A stretch of DNA of 64,000 bases. Source: JACKAF01 sp041391485 (GTDB lineage Bacteria; Bdellovibrionota; FAC87; UBA2466; JACKAF01). A model generated the notes under the pieces. That model was not told the origin of the DNA. It saw nothing but the letters and a program-made list of their open reading frames with translations, and searched no databases. Positions within the stretch are counted from its first letter, which is position 1. Every line of letters starts with the position of its first letter. Where the stretch lies: the NCBI GenBank assembly GCA_041391485.1, contig JAWKNY010000017.1:1-64000 (forward strand), written 5' to 3'. Of the stretch, positions 1 through 8,816 are shown piece after piece. The position numbers and the translations under genes were made by a program.

Positions 1-523
1 CCACCGCTACGTACTCATCCTGCTTTCCTTGGCGATTCAGTTTAAGGCTGGTCGCCAAGAAACTTTTGGGTGGGGTGTTCGTGGTATCAATCCAAAAAGC
101 GTAGGGCGAACTTTGCAGTTGCTTGAGCTCGCCTCGAAGCGAGTCGGGATTTCCGCTAAAACTATTTTGGGAGGCGAGTCCACGAAAGCTCGGATCCCCT
201 TTGGAAAAAAGTAGAGTGGAGAGGATGTTGGATTCCTTCAAACTCTCGCGGCTCAGGCCGAAAGCGGCCTGGCGGTTGAGTTCTGACAGAGCGTAGAAGC
301 GTAAGGTGTTCCCGCTCTGCGTGAGGAAGGACCGCAGCTGCGCAGCCGTGTTGACGGCGGTGCTGTGGTTGATGTCGTAGAGAAGAGCGGTTTTTTCCTG
401 ACGGAAGATAGTGGAAGCGAGCCACGTATAAAGAAAGACCGCGCCGACCAATAGAACGCCCAGCATAGCGAGGATCTTGAAACGGATGGGCAAACTGACC
501 CGGTTGGAAGCTTTGGGCTGCAT
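1..523 (-). CDS. Membrane sensor protein, N-terminal part (cut by left window edge)
   Basis: An open frame starts at the ATG at 523 and runs leftward without a stop to the window edge, giving at least 173 residues. It begins with a basic stretch, then one hydrophobic segment at about residues 14-36 (containing ILAMLGVLLVGAVFLYTW), then a soluble, probably periplasmic region rich in polar helices. This layout is typical of the N-terminus of a transmembrane sensor such as a HAMP-containing histidine kinase, cyclase or PP2C-type phosphatase regulator, but the output domain lies outside the window, so the class cannot be named. An extended -10 promoter lies about 50 bases upstream. Confidence 0.7.
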   Translation of the reverse strand, partial: MQPKASNRVSLPIRFKILAMLGVLLVGAVFLYTWLASTIFRQEKTALLYDINHSTAVNTAAQLRSFLTQSGNTLRFYALSELNRQAAFGLSRESLKESNILSTLLFSKGDPSFRGLASQNSFSGNPDSLRGELKQLQSSPYAFWIDTTNTPPKSFLATSLKLNRQGKQDEYVAV

Positions 524-574
524 AGTTTTTGGGAGTACTTGGGGCCCGAAGGGGCTAGGTGTCAACTTACTCTA

Positions 575-583
575 ATTATAGCA
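575..583 (-). promoter_or_regulatory. Extended -10 promoter for the left-edge sensor gene
   Basis: Read on the minus strand this is TGC followed by TATAAT, an extended -10 element. No good -35 hexamer is seen, which is usual for extended -10 promoters. It points at the sensor ATG at 523. Confidence 0.45.
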
Positions 584-660
584 CTTATTGGTCCATTTGA
601 GCACGAATTGCCTACTCGGAATACAGGTGTAAGGTGTTGAAATTATTGGCGTGAAGACTA

Positions 661-690
661 TTGTGTGGCTGACACGCCACGGCGTATAAT
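661..690 (+). promoter_or_regulatory. Sigma-70 type promoter for the Ig-repeat lipoprotein
   Basis: A perfect TATAAT at 685-690 is preceded by TTGTGT at 661-666 with an 18-base spacer. The gene starts about 35 bases downstream behind an AAAGGG ribosome binding site. Confidence 0.5.
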
Positions 691-723
691 TAAGGTAGGA
701 TTCGTATCAAGACGAAAGGGTAA

Positions 724-3458
724 GTGGTGCGTATACAGAGCCCTTCAATCTACGCGATCCGCATTTCTACGTTACTCCTCACTGTCGCCATCTTAGCTGG
801 GTGTTTAGAACAACCGGACACGTCTGCGTCCGATATGCCGGAGCCTGGGGTTTCGGCAGCGGCCAAAGTGTACCGTACGGAGTACGACACGCTTGTGATG
901 GATGACGGCCGGCAGGTTGTCTTTCCGGAGATCCACAAGAGTCTCCTACGCGACGGGGACCACCGCGTTTTCGCCGTCGTACGCTTCAAAGACGGCAGCA
1001 AATTCGACAAAGAAAAAATCAAGCTTGGCTTAAACGGTATCCGCGGCCGGCACTCGCTGACCTTCGATTTGGCTTCGGATGCAGAGTGGGAGCTTGATGG
1101 CAGCGATTGGAAGCTTTTTGTCGATCTTACCGGTTTGAAATTCCGCGGCGGCCAGAGCGTGCTGGCCCGCATCGCAAAGGTGCAGGCCAAAGGGGGACGC
1201 GTACAGCTTTGGGTGTCTTCCCCGAAAAAAGTGACGCATTTGGAGCTGCGCTTCTCTAAGGAAACGCGTGAACGTGCCTCCCAGGTCCTGCCGCGTGTGA
1301 TTTTCGATCGCATCCAATACGGAAGTAGCGCTTTCTTCCACCGACTCGGTTCTCTGTATTTCCATGCAGATAGACCCGTTAGAGGCTTCGAATGTAGTCT
1401 GAACCATTCCCGCTTCCGATCCTGTCAGTCGCCGGCCACCTACTGGCTGCGCCCGGGCTACCATGTTTTTAGAGCACGTGCGATCTCTCCCAGTGGGCGA
1501 CGTGGACCCATCATGGTCCATCATTTTAAGAAGCATTGGCACTCGGATGACGTGCGCATTACGTCCACGAACCCCGAAGAATCTCCTACCGCTTCGACCC
1601 GAATGGAAATCCATTTTCAGACGCGCAATGATCCGCCGTGGTTTTTGTGGGAGTGGATCTTGCGCCTTGCTTACGATGCCAGGTGCCGTGGCCACCACAG
1701 CCAGTTAAAAGCGTGTGTCTGGTTGAAGGAACAAATTTACGGTGGCCAATGGGGCACGCACGCGGAATGCCAGCTGGATGAAGGCAGCTTTTACCCCTGT
1801 AAGAGCCCCATCCGGTACGAGAACTTAAACGAGGGAGCCCACACAGTCGTCGTTAGAAGTCTGCGCGATGAGTCTGCGGCTGACGAATACTCCTGGATAG
1901 TGGATGCGCAGAAGCCGGAAGTCAGCTGGACGGATACCCCTCCGGCTCAAACAAACGATACGACAGCGAGCTTTGGATTTACAAGCAATGAGGATGTGGA
2001 CTTCTTCTGCTCTTTGGATGGTTCCGCCTTTGGTAAGTGTAGTAGCCCTGTCACCTTGAGAAACCTGAGTGAGGGGGAACACCGCTTTGCTGTTTATGGT
2101 GTGGATCTCGCGGGTAACCGGTCCGAGACCGAGGAGTACCTATGGAGCATCGACAACGGCGCTCCCATACTCACGCTGACTCAAGTGAGCCCCAGCGAAG
2201 CGATTACGAGCAGCCGTCAAATTCGTTTTGATTTTGAAGCGAATGAGCCTGCTTCTTTCAGATGCATCCTGGATTCCAACTTTCCGGTGGCAGATCTTGG
2301 GGCGTTTGCTTGCACGTCTCCGTTCCTGCTAAGCGAACTCAGTGAGGGACCGCATACCGCTCGTTTCATGGCGATCGACATGCAAGGAAACGAGAGCGAA
2401 GTGGTGAGTTATAGCTGGACGGTGGACGCGACTGCGCCCACGATCCAGTTGTCTCTGCTTTTCCCATCGTTTGTTCCGACTTCGTCAAGCCAAGCGCAGT
2501 TCCAGTTTGGCTCTAACGAGCCTCTCTCTTTTACTTGTGCTCTCGATGGTGTGAGCTTGGGAAGTTGCTCGTCTCCTTTCTCACTCACAGGCCTTTCTGA
2601 TGGATCGCACACCTTTGTGGTAAGCGGTGTGGATGGGGCGAACAACGAGGGCCGCAACTCCTTTAGCTGGGAAGTCGATAGCGTCGTTCCCGTGATAAGC
2701 CTCGATTCGGTGGTACCAGCGGACGAAGTGACGGAGTCGCGTACGCTTGAGGTGCGCTTTACGGTTTCGGAAGTGGCGGAGGTCCTTGCGAGCTGGACGG
2801 TGGTGGCCAGGTAGAATGCCCTTCGCCTTATTTCATCAACGAGCTTGCTGACGGGGAGCACGAGCTTGTGATCAGTGCTGCGGATGGAGCGGGTAACTAC
2901 GATGAGATTGCCTACTACTGGACGGTGACAAGTCCGGTGGTCGTGACTTTAGACTCCGTTACGCCCGAAGAATCCCCGACTATTTCTTCGGACGCGGTCT
3001 TTGAGTTCTCTTCCAATAATGCGGGCAGCTACGAGTGCAAACTTGATGACGGCGACTATGAGGAGTGCGATAGCCCCATGGCGTATTCGGGTCTTGCCAA
3101 TGGCGATCACACATTTTTAGTGCGCGGCGTGAGCGAGCTAGGCGATGCCGGTGAACCGGTTAGTTATGCGTGGAGTATCGATACGACGCCACTTGAAGCG
3201 ACCCAGGTGAGCGTCAGCCAGATTACGCAAAATACGGCGCTGATTACCTGGACGACGAACGTACCTTCCGACAGTCGGGTCAACTACGGGGTAGGTGGCC
3301 TCAACCGTGAGAAGTACGATGCCGAGATGACGACCTCGCACGTCGTGTTGCTAGACAATCTCCAGTCGAACTCTCTCTACGGGTTCCAGGTTTCTTCCGA
3401 AGACTTCTGGTCTCGCTACATTCAGTCCGAATTGCAAACCTTCAGAACACTTCGCTAG
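724..3458 (+). CDS. Large Ig-like-repeat lipoprotein with C-terminal fibronectin-like domain (one frameshift)
   Basis: Exported surface protein of about 911 residues. The N-terminus carries a lipoprotein signal with lipobox LAGC. After about 250 residues come seven repeats of roughly 80-100 residues, each with two cysteines in the pattern C-x-L-D ... C-x-SP, then a segment like L-x-x-G-x-H, and usually ending W-x-V/I-D. The last 90 residues resemble a fibronectin type III domain (ITQNTALITWTTN). The frame breaks near 2785, inside repeat six; restoring one T in the TT at 2786-2787 joins both parts, so this is one gene. Two GTG codons (724, 727) can serve as start; AAAGGG at 715-720 favours 727. 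The prepilin-like gene follows 12 bases later. The repeats suggest a surface stalk or adhesin; that role is inference. Confidence 0.75.
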
Positions 3459-3470
3459 GGAGCGATAATC

Positions 3471-4253
3471 ATGAAAATTCACGACCGGGAAGGGATGACG
3501 CTTCTCGAACTGCTCATTGCCGGAGTTATTGTTGGAGTTCTTTTTGTTGCCCATCAGTATTACACCTCTTCGAAATCGACCGCTGATACCGAGTTGCATT
3601 CCGGCGGCATCTACGCGTCTTTCGTACTGACGCACAAAGAGGTACTGAAGAATTGGCGGCATTTCGGTTCGCGCACACCGGCCAGTGCCGGTCCGGTTCG
3701 GGCTGCCATCGCGACGGAACTCGGAATCAAACCCGAGCATGTTGTTTTGTACGTGAATACCCAGACGGGTAGTGCAATTGCTGCCGGCGGTCTTGTCGTA
3801 GGCGAAAAAAATATTGTTCTGAAGCCCAGAGCAATTCTCACTCGAGGGGGTAGCTGGCAAACCATTCCCCAAACCCGCTATGTTGAATCCGAAACTGGAC
3901 CTCCAACAAACTTCGATAACCTCACGTTTGTTGGCGTGTGGAATCATGCGGGAGCGGATCGGGTTGTGGTTATCCGACGCGACGATACCGGTGGGATGTT
4001 CAAGCACAAACTCTACCCGTTCACGTTCAAACACCACTTTTCGGTAGACGGCGAGGTCTGGGAGTCGGATCTAGCTCTAGGAAAAACCTTGAAGGGATGG
4101 AACAACTTGCGTGGCAAGGTCCGCACACCGGAAGGCGCTTCCATGGAGCTACTGGCACGCGTCTACCCCGTTGAGCTCGAAAGCTACGGGCGCACCCCTC
4201 CATCTTCAACGCTCGGAAACGAGACTATCACTCCATTCGAACCAGCTCATTAG
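3471..4253 (+). CDS. Type IV prepilin-like protein
   Basis: A 260-residue protein with a class III (type IV) prepilin signal: a short basic leader ending in Gly, then M-TLLELLIAGVIVGVL with Glu at position 5 of the mature part, as required by prepilin peptidase. The remaining ~230 residues are a globular domain with no recognised family. It is preceded by AGGGAG and lies 12 bases after the Ig-repeat lipoprotein, so the two are probably co-transcribed. No other pilus genes are nearby, so it may be a minor pilin or pseudopilin used with a system encoded elsewhere. Its 3' end overlaps the end of the convergent HTH gene by 26 bases. Confidence 0.75.
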   Translation: MKIHDREGMTLLELLIAGVIVGVLFVAHQYYTSSKSTADTELHSGGIYASFVLTHKEVLKNWRHFGSRTPASAGPVRAAIATELGIKPEHVVLYVNTQTGSAIAAGGLVVGEKNIVLKPRAILTRGGSWQTIPQTRYVESETGPPTNFDNLTFVGVWNHAGADRVVVIRRDDTGGMFKHKLYPFTFKHHFSVDGEVWESDLALGKTLKGWNNLRGKVRTPEGASMELLARVYPVELESYGRTPPSSTLGNETITPFEPAH

Positions 4254-4467
4254 GCTCCGCGATTACTTGCACCTGTGTCTGTAGCACGGCAGCGAGTCTG
4301 CGAGTGTGTACCGCCGAAGCGCGGGCGATACGTCCTCTAAGCCACCGTCGCAGCGTCGTTTTGTGAACTCCAGACAGCTCCGCCACCCACCACCGTTTTA
4401 GTTGTTGCGCTTCAATCAAGTGCGCAATTGCCTCGGGCTTAAGCGCGTACATCTCCGTTTTGGCCAT
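4228..4467 (-). CDS. Small XRE-like helix-turn-helix protein
   Basis: A 79-residue protein. The start at 4467 is chosen because AAAGGAGG lies five bases upstream, an excellent ribosome binding site; the longer frame to 4509 has none. Residues about 18-60 form a helix-turn-helix like the Cro/C1/XRE group (WVAELSGVHKTTLRRWLRGR followed by a leucine-rich helix). It is probably a small DNA-binding regulator. It converges on the prepilin gene and shares its last 26 bases. A near-sigma-54 element with spacing one base short lies about 27-41 bases upstream of the start. Confidence 0.6.
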   Translation of the reverse strand: MAKTEMYALKPEAIAHLIEAQQLKRWWVAELSGVHKTTLRRWLRGRIARASAVHTRRLAAVLQTQVQVIAEPNELVRME

Positions 4468-4693
4468 ACTTGCCTCCTTTGCCGAGAATTTATTGCAAGA
4501 CCATGCCATTTTGTTGCACGCACGAGCGCTGTAAAAAGGAGTGCTTTTCTCGGAGTTTAGAGTCTGACCTTCGGTCTGCGTTCCCTGAAATGCCTCGTCC
4601 CGAACCCCCTATTGGGCGGCCCTCGCCGCGGCACGTCTTGTCATGACGCGAGGTGTTCCTTACTTTGATTTCATCAAACATGGGAGGGGCTAA

Positions 4694-5317
4694 ATGAAAA
4701 CAATCACTAAACTATCTCTATGGCTTTGTGTGCTTTGGGTGTCAGTGACACCGGTGGCACACGCGTCGGCGGTATCGAACCTGTTCTTTGCTGACGACTT
4801 TACAATCGATCAGGATAACTTCCGCGGTAACTGGAAGAACGCTGAATCGTGGCGCGGGACTCTGTGCAACGGCAGTTATTCCTACAACATCAATCTTGCG
4901 GGTAAGATCAGCAAGCTTGACTTCACGATGGCTGAAGATGGTTCCTTGGACGCTTATGGCGATCTTAGTCAGATCTTTGGTCGTATTGGGGGGACCTACC
5001 GTTCTTCCTACAGTCTGTGCACCACCCTGGGCAGTGCGCTGTCTGCTGAAGTCGAGCGCTTTGAGGTAAAGGCCAAGGTTCGCTTTGTAGAGAAAGCGGA
5101 AGGCCTTGAGATCAAGCTGAAGATCTATGAGACCAAGATCCACCGCGTGTACTTCTCGAAATACCTACCTGCGTGGTTTGAGAAGTTCCTGAGCGGGATC
5201 CTGGACAAAGCTCTCAATTACGTTTGGGGTACGAGCCTCGGTGACCTGATCAATAAGAAGATCAGTGAGCAGCTGCAAGGCCAGTTTCCGGACGGCATCA
5301 CGGTTAGCCTGGACTAG
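4694..5317 (+). CDS. Exported protein of unknown function
   Basis: A 207-residue protein with a clear Sec signal peptide (hydrophobic LSLWLCVLWVSVTPVAHA, cleavage near AHA-SA). The mature part contains two cysteines (LCNG, LCTT) that could form a disulfide, and a C-terminal amphipathic region. I do not recognise a family. GGGAGGGG lies just upstream of the ATG. It stands alone between the HTH gene and the FliL-like gene. Confidence 0.6.
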   Translation: MKTITKLSLWLCVLWVSVTPVAHASAVSNLFFADDFTIDQDNFRGNWKNAESWRGTLCNGSYSYNINLAGKISKLDFTMAEDGSLDAYGDLSQIFGRIGGTYRSSYSLCTTLGSALSAEVERFEVKAKVRFVEKAEGLEIKLKIYETKIHRVYFSKYLPAWFEKFLSGILDKALNYVWGTSLGDLINKKISEQLQGQFPDGITVSLD

Positions 5318-5350
5318 GCGCCACACGCCCTAACGGGCGGCATCAAGTCA

Positions 5351-5379
5351 TGACTCCCCCCACCGAAGCGTCCTATAAT
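5351..5379 (+). promoter_or_regulatory. Putative sigma-70 promoter for the FliL-like gene
   Basis: TATAAT at 5374-5379, with a weak TGACTC at 5351-5356 seventeen bases upstream. The gene starts 30 bases downstream behind a G-rich ribosome binding site. Confidence 0.45.
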
Positions 5380-5408
5380 ACGGTAAACGCTAGGGTGGGG
5401 GGATAGGC

Positions 5409-5915
5409 ATGCTCTGGACTCAATTCAAAAAATCCAAATTTTCTGCCAAGGTTTTTACGCTGGGGATTATGACCCTAGGAGTGGTCGCGGTCGGGGGCAC
5501 TGCCCTCATTGTCCAGTTTCTGTTGAAGAATGATCCCTCGGCGCTGCACTTCGAGCGAGAGGTGGCCAGTGCACCGGAGCCGCCGCGCGAGGTGGCTTCC
5601 TTTACTTATAGCTACGAGATCAAAAACATCTCCATTCCACTCGCCACACGCGATGCGAGTCGCATTGCCTATGCCCAGTTCAGCTTGAAGCTCGACCTGC
5701 CGAGTGATGAGGCGAAACGCTCTTTTGCCGCACACCGGGCGCGCGTTCTCAATACGGTTTATCAGGTGGCTTCCGAGTTTTATGTAGAGGACTTCGCGCC
5801 TGAGAAAGGCGGCAACTACGAACGCTTCAAAACGGAGTTGCGCAAATCCCTCGCCGGCCAATTCCGCGCCTATTCCCCGCGCGATCTCGCCATCGAAAAC
5901 TGGCTCCTGAACTAG
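5409..5915 (+). CDS. Single-pass membrane protein resembling FliL
   Basis: A 168-residue protein with one transmembrane segment at about residues 18-40 and a C-terminal soluble domain. The pattern of that domain (a strand rich in alternating hydrophobics, a long helix RARVLNTVYQVASEF, then FKTELRKSLAGQF) resembles the periplasmic domain of FliL, which supports the flagellar stator and basal body. A second, more canonical fliL is the first gene of the flagellar operon 1 kb downstream. The assignment is by pattern only and a generic stomatin-like or uncharacterised membrane protein remains possible. Confidence 0.4.
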   Translation: MLWTQFKKSKFSAKVFTLGIMTLGVVAVGGTALIVQFLLKNDPSALHFEREVASAPEPPREVASFTYSYEIKNISIPLATRDASRIAYAQFSLKLDLPSDEAKRSFAAHRARVLNTVYQVASEFYVEDFAPEKGGNYERFKTELRKSLAGQFRAYSPRDLAIENWLLN

Positions 5916-6033
5916 GTACCACGTTCCCCTTGGCACATGCCTGTGGACAACTCCGAAGCGCATTTTGTCACCCCTGTAAGCCCATCCACACGAAGACTTC
6001 AGAAAAACCGAATGAATTCAAGGCGGGCACCTC

Positions 6034-6048
6034 TGGCATACCTTTGCA
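6034..6048 (+). promoter_or_regulatory. Sigma-54-like element with spacing one base short
   Basis: TGGCAT and TTGCA match the -24 and -12 elements, but only nine bases separate GG from GC instead of ten. It lies about 50 bases before the Tyr/Asn-rich lipoprotein start. The element contains a short T run, and this sequence often seems to lack a base in such runs, so it may be a true promoter. Confidence 0.3.
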
Positions 6049-6095
6049 AGGTTATTCTAACGGGGAAGAGCGCACTAAATTGGTAGAGGTAGTGG

Positions 6096-6719
6096 ATGAA
6101 GCGGTTTTTGATCGCCCTTGCGGCTCTTTTTGTTTTGGCTGGGTGTGGGAAGAACGACGGGTATTACAACAACCCGTACGGATACAACACTCCTTATAAT
6201 AATTACCCGACAGTGCCGGTTCCGCCGAATGGTGGGTACCCGACTTCGAATTACAATAACCCGTGGGGAAACTACTACCCCACCGGCGGCTACCCTCAGA
6301 TCAGTTACCCGTACAACAACTACAACGGGAACACGTTTCAGCCGACGCAATACCCTTACGGTTATAACAACCAGTACACTCCTTGGATGCCCTTGCACCA
6401 GTGGATGCAGCAAAACCCAAATCGTTATCAGTATTACCAAGCGATGCTAAACAACTGGTACTACTACGCTCAGTACCGCGGCTACAACCAGTACAACTTC
6501 AGCGCCTTCTGGCTCGACTACTGCCGCAACACCTGGAGCGGAACTCAGCTGCAGCCCTTGTACGATTACTACACGATCAACGTGTACCCTTGGGTGAATC
6601 ACCAAACGTCTTACCCTCAAAGTTATAGCCCGAGCTACTATTGGAACTCCTACTCAGGATTCCCTTATAGTTACTTGGACAGCATGTACTCGTCTTTTAA
6701 CTGGTCCTACTACTGGTAG
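6096..6719 (+). CDS. Tyr/Asn/Pro-rich lipoprotein
   Basis: A 207-residue lipoprotein: basic start, hydrophobic core LIALAALFVLAGC with lipobox LAGC, then a mature chain of extreme composition. About 42 of roughly 190 mature residues are Tyr, with many Asn, Pro, Gly, Ser and Trp, and almost no charged residues. The first half is built of irregular Tyr-Asn-Pro-Gly motifs; the second half is richer in Trp and Ser. Such aromatic low-complexity chains occur in cell-surface, adhesive or amyloid-forming proteins; no function can be assigned. It is a single gene with a strong terminator directly after it. Confidence 0.75.
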   Translation: MKRFLIALAALFVLAGCGKNDGYYNNPYGYNTPYNNYPTVPVPPNGGYPTSNYNNPWGNYYPTGGYPQISYPYNNYNGNTFQPTQYPYGYNNQYTPWMPLHQWMQQNPNRYQYYQAMLNNWYYYAQYRGYNQYNFSAFWLDYCRNTWSGTQLQPLYDYYTINVYPWVNHQTSYPQSYSPSYYWNSYSGFPYSYLDSMYSSFNWSYYW

Positions 6720-6739
6720 AGCCAACGCATTGAGTCAAG

Positions 6740-6775
6740 CAAAGCAGCGCCAATTCGTTGACGCTGCTTTGTTTC
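6740..6775 (+). terminator. Rho-independent terminator after the Tyr/Asn-rich lipoprotein
   Basis: A perfect 10-bp stem (CAAAGCAGCG pairing with CGCTGCTTTG) with a 12-base loop, followed by TTTCCT. It separates the lipoprotein from the sigma-54 promoter of the flagellar operon. Confidence 0.75.
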
Positions 6776-6822
6776 CTCTGACGCCTACGTTTCTAAAAGT
6801 CTAATCATTACAAGCCTTCGAA

Positions 6823-6838
6823 TGGCACTGCGATTGCA
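6823..6838 (+). promoter_or_regulatory. Sigma-54 promoter of the flagellar operon
   Basis: TGGCAC-N5-TTGCA, a perfect match to the sigma-54 (RpoN) -24/-12 consensus with GG and GC ten bases apart. It lies 68 bases before the fliL start and faces it, so the fliL-to-fliA operon is probably transcribed by RpoN with an NtrC-type activator. Confidence 0.85.
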
Positions 6839-6906
6839 GTTGGAGTCACTAGGCCGATCTGCGTCCGCTGATCGGATTTCGCACTGCATACCGTTTAGGA
6901 GGCAAC

Positions 6907-7457
6907 ATGGCCCAACCCGCTCGCTCAGTCGATCCTCAGGAGAGTTCTGCTGCGCAAACAAAAAAGCGCGACACCTGGGGTTGGTTAACGGCGCTTCTAA
7001 CTTTTATGAATCTTGCTGCCCTCGGCGGCGTCGCCTATTTCAACCGTGCCGTTTGGGATCGTATCGAGAAGCTGAACGAACGCATGGAGGAGATTCAGCA
7101 CCCGGCATTGGTGGAAGCCGAAAGTCCTGTAGGCCGGGAACTCCAGCCAAGAATTTCGGCGTGCAGTTTCCTTTGGAAAGTTTCCTTGTGAACCTTGCTT
7201 CCAGTGAAGGTCCCAAGTTCTTACAACTTCAGATGCAGCTCGAATTAAGTAGCCCTAGCGTCGAGGAAGAACTGATTCGCAAGAAGGCCGTAATTCGGGA
7301 CTCCATCATCAGCTTACTGACGAGTCGAAGCTACAATGACCTACGTCGGACTGAAGGGATGGAAAAACTTCGATCGGACATCAAGGGAAGGGTAAACAAC
7401 CTTTTGTCGACCGGGAAGATTCAACAGGTATTTTTCACGCAATTCCATTTCAACTAG
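6907..7457 (+). CDS. fliL: Flagellar basal body-associated protein FliL (one frameshift)
   Basis: Begins at the ATG at 6907 behind AGGAGG. A cytoplasmic tail of about 25 residues is followed by a transmembrane helix (WLTALLTFMNLAALGGVAYF), a coiled linker, and a FliL domain (FGVQFPLESFLVNLAS ... FLQLQMQLEL ... RDSIISLLTSRSYNDL). FliL sits in the inner membrane around the stator. The frame breaks near 7155; adding a C to the CC of AGCCAAG restores one continuous protein. First gene of the flagellar export and switch operon. Confidence 0.85.
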
Positions 7458-7464
7458 AGGCACC

Positions 7465-8475
7465 ATGGCAGAGATTCTTTCACAAAACGAAATTGATGCG
7501 CTTTTGTCGGCGGTCTCTACCGGCGATGTGGCTTCCCCTCCGATAAGATGGGGGGAGAAAGAAAAGCTTCCGACTTCGACTGGGTAGCTTATGACCTGGC
7601 CTCTCAAGAGAAGTTCCTGCGTGGAAGACTTGTCGCGCTGGAAGGCATCCATGAGCGCTTTTGCCGTCTACTCGGAGCGACCCTTCACAACCTATTAAAG
7701 ACCACAGCGAGCGTGACTTATCGCAATACCGAGATTCTGCGTTTCTCCGAATACCTTTCCGGTGTCACCTTGCCCACTTCCATCAATATCGTTTCAATGC
7801 GCAATCCGGCTGGCTACATGATGTTTGTGATTGGTTCCAAGCTAACCTACGCGCTTGTGGACGCGTACTACGGTGGCAGCGAGCGGCCCTTTTCTCAAAT
7901 TGGACACCGGGACGACTTTACCCAAATCGAAAAGAACCTCATTCATAAGGCGGTTCAGCTTTGTATCGACGATCTTCAGGAAGCCTGGAAGCTTAACTAC
8001 CCAGTGGATCTGCGTTACTCGACAGCGGAATCCAATCCGATCTTTGTTAGCTATATTCACGGTTCCGAGTCCGTGGCTGTGGTGAACTTTGAGGTCGAGT
8101 TTGAAGATGTTTCGGGGCCGCTGTGTCTCGTGGTTCAGCTCCGAGCTTTGAGATCCTATCCGTAAGTACTTGAGCGTAAGCGTTACCAAAGAAATTACGG
8201 CCGACAAGAAAACGTGGAAAGACCATTGGGAAAACGAAATTAGTGAATTGCCGGTGGCGGTTGTGACCAAGCTCGGTCAGGCCGATATCAGTCTGCGCAG
8301 CATCATGGACTGGAAGGTGGGAGACACGGTTATCCTCGATCAGGACGCTGTTGCTCCACTGACGGTCGAAGTCGAAGGGATACCGAAGTTTCTTGGGCAG
8401 ATGGGTGTGCAGCATGGAAGCTCGGCCGTAAAGATTACCCAGGTTTTTCAGAATAATAAACGAGGTGACAGATGA
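7465..8475 (+). CDS. fliM: Flagellar motor switch protein FliM (frameshifts)
   Basis: Starts at the ATG at 7465 with the CheY-P binding peptide (LSQNEIDALLS) typical of FliM. The CheC-like middle domain follows (YDLASQEKFLRGRLVALEGIHERF ...), then a C-terminal SpoA domain (ELPVAVVTKLGQADISLRSIMDWKVGD). The frame is lost near 7540 (CCGAT, probably CCGGAT) and again near 8140 where two bases seem missing around the conserved LEPIR-like segment. Corrected length is about 337 residues, normal for FliM. Its stop overlaps the fliN start. Confidence 0.85.
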
Positions 8476-8816
8476 ACGAACCGAAGGAAACGATGCCGGA
8501 GATGGAAACCTCCGCGGCTATTGATCGTGCAGCGGCGACCGAGTCAAACGACAAGATCGCCCAGATCTTGGATATCCCGCTCAAGGTGAGCGTGGAACTT
8601 GGCCGCGCCCGGATGCTAGTCCAAGATCTTTTGGATCTGCATAAGGGATCGGTCTTGGAACTCAACAAGCTCGCCGGCGAACCTTTAGAAGTGCTTGTGA
8701 ACGACAAGATAGTGGCCCGTGGTGAAGTGGTAGTCGTAAACGAGAAGTTTGGTATCCGCCTTACGGATATTGTGAGTCATACCGAACGCATTCGTCAGCT
8801 GGGAGAAAACGGGTGA
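8472..8816 (+). CDS. fliN: Flagellar motor switch protein FliN
   Basis: A 114-residue protein with a Glu/Asp-rich N-terminus and the C-terminal SpoA domain (DIPLKVSVELGRARMLVQDLLDLHKGSVLELNKLAGEPLEVLVND split over residues 40-85). It forms the lower ring of the C-ring with FliM and FliG. The ATG overlaps the fliM stop by four bases and its own stop overlaps the fliO GTG, showing translational coupling. Confidence 0.9.
   Translation: MNEPKETMPEMETSAAIDRAAATESNDKIAQILDIPLKVSVELGRARMLVQDLLDLHKGSVLELNKLAGEPLEVLVNDKIVARGEVVVVNEKFGIRLTDIVSHTERIRQLGENG

Noticed and set aside
1030..1698. 222-residue minus-strand ORF inside the Ig-repeat lipoprotein
   Set aside because: It is antisense to a protein with clear repeats and a signal sequence, and has no recognisable motif.
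5325..5340. Hairpin CGCCC/GGGCG after the exported protein at 4694 as a terminator
   Set aside because: Short stem and no T-run.
5932..5947. Possible sigma-54 promoter with TGGCAC
   Set aside because: The -12 box is missing (TGTGG where TTGCA is expected).
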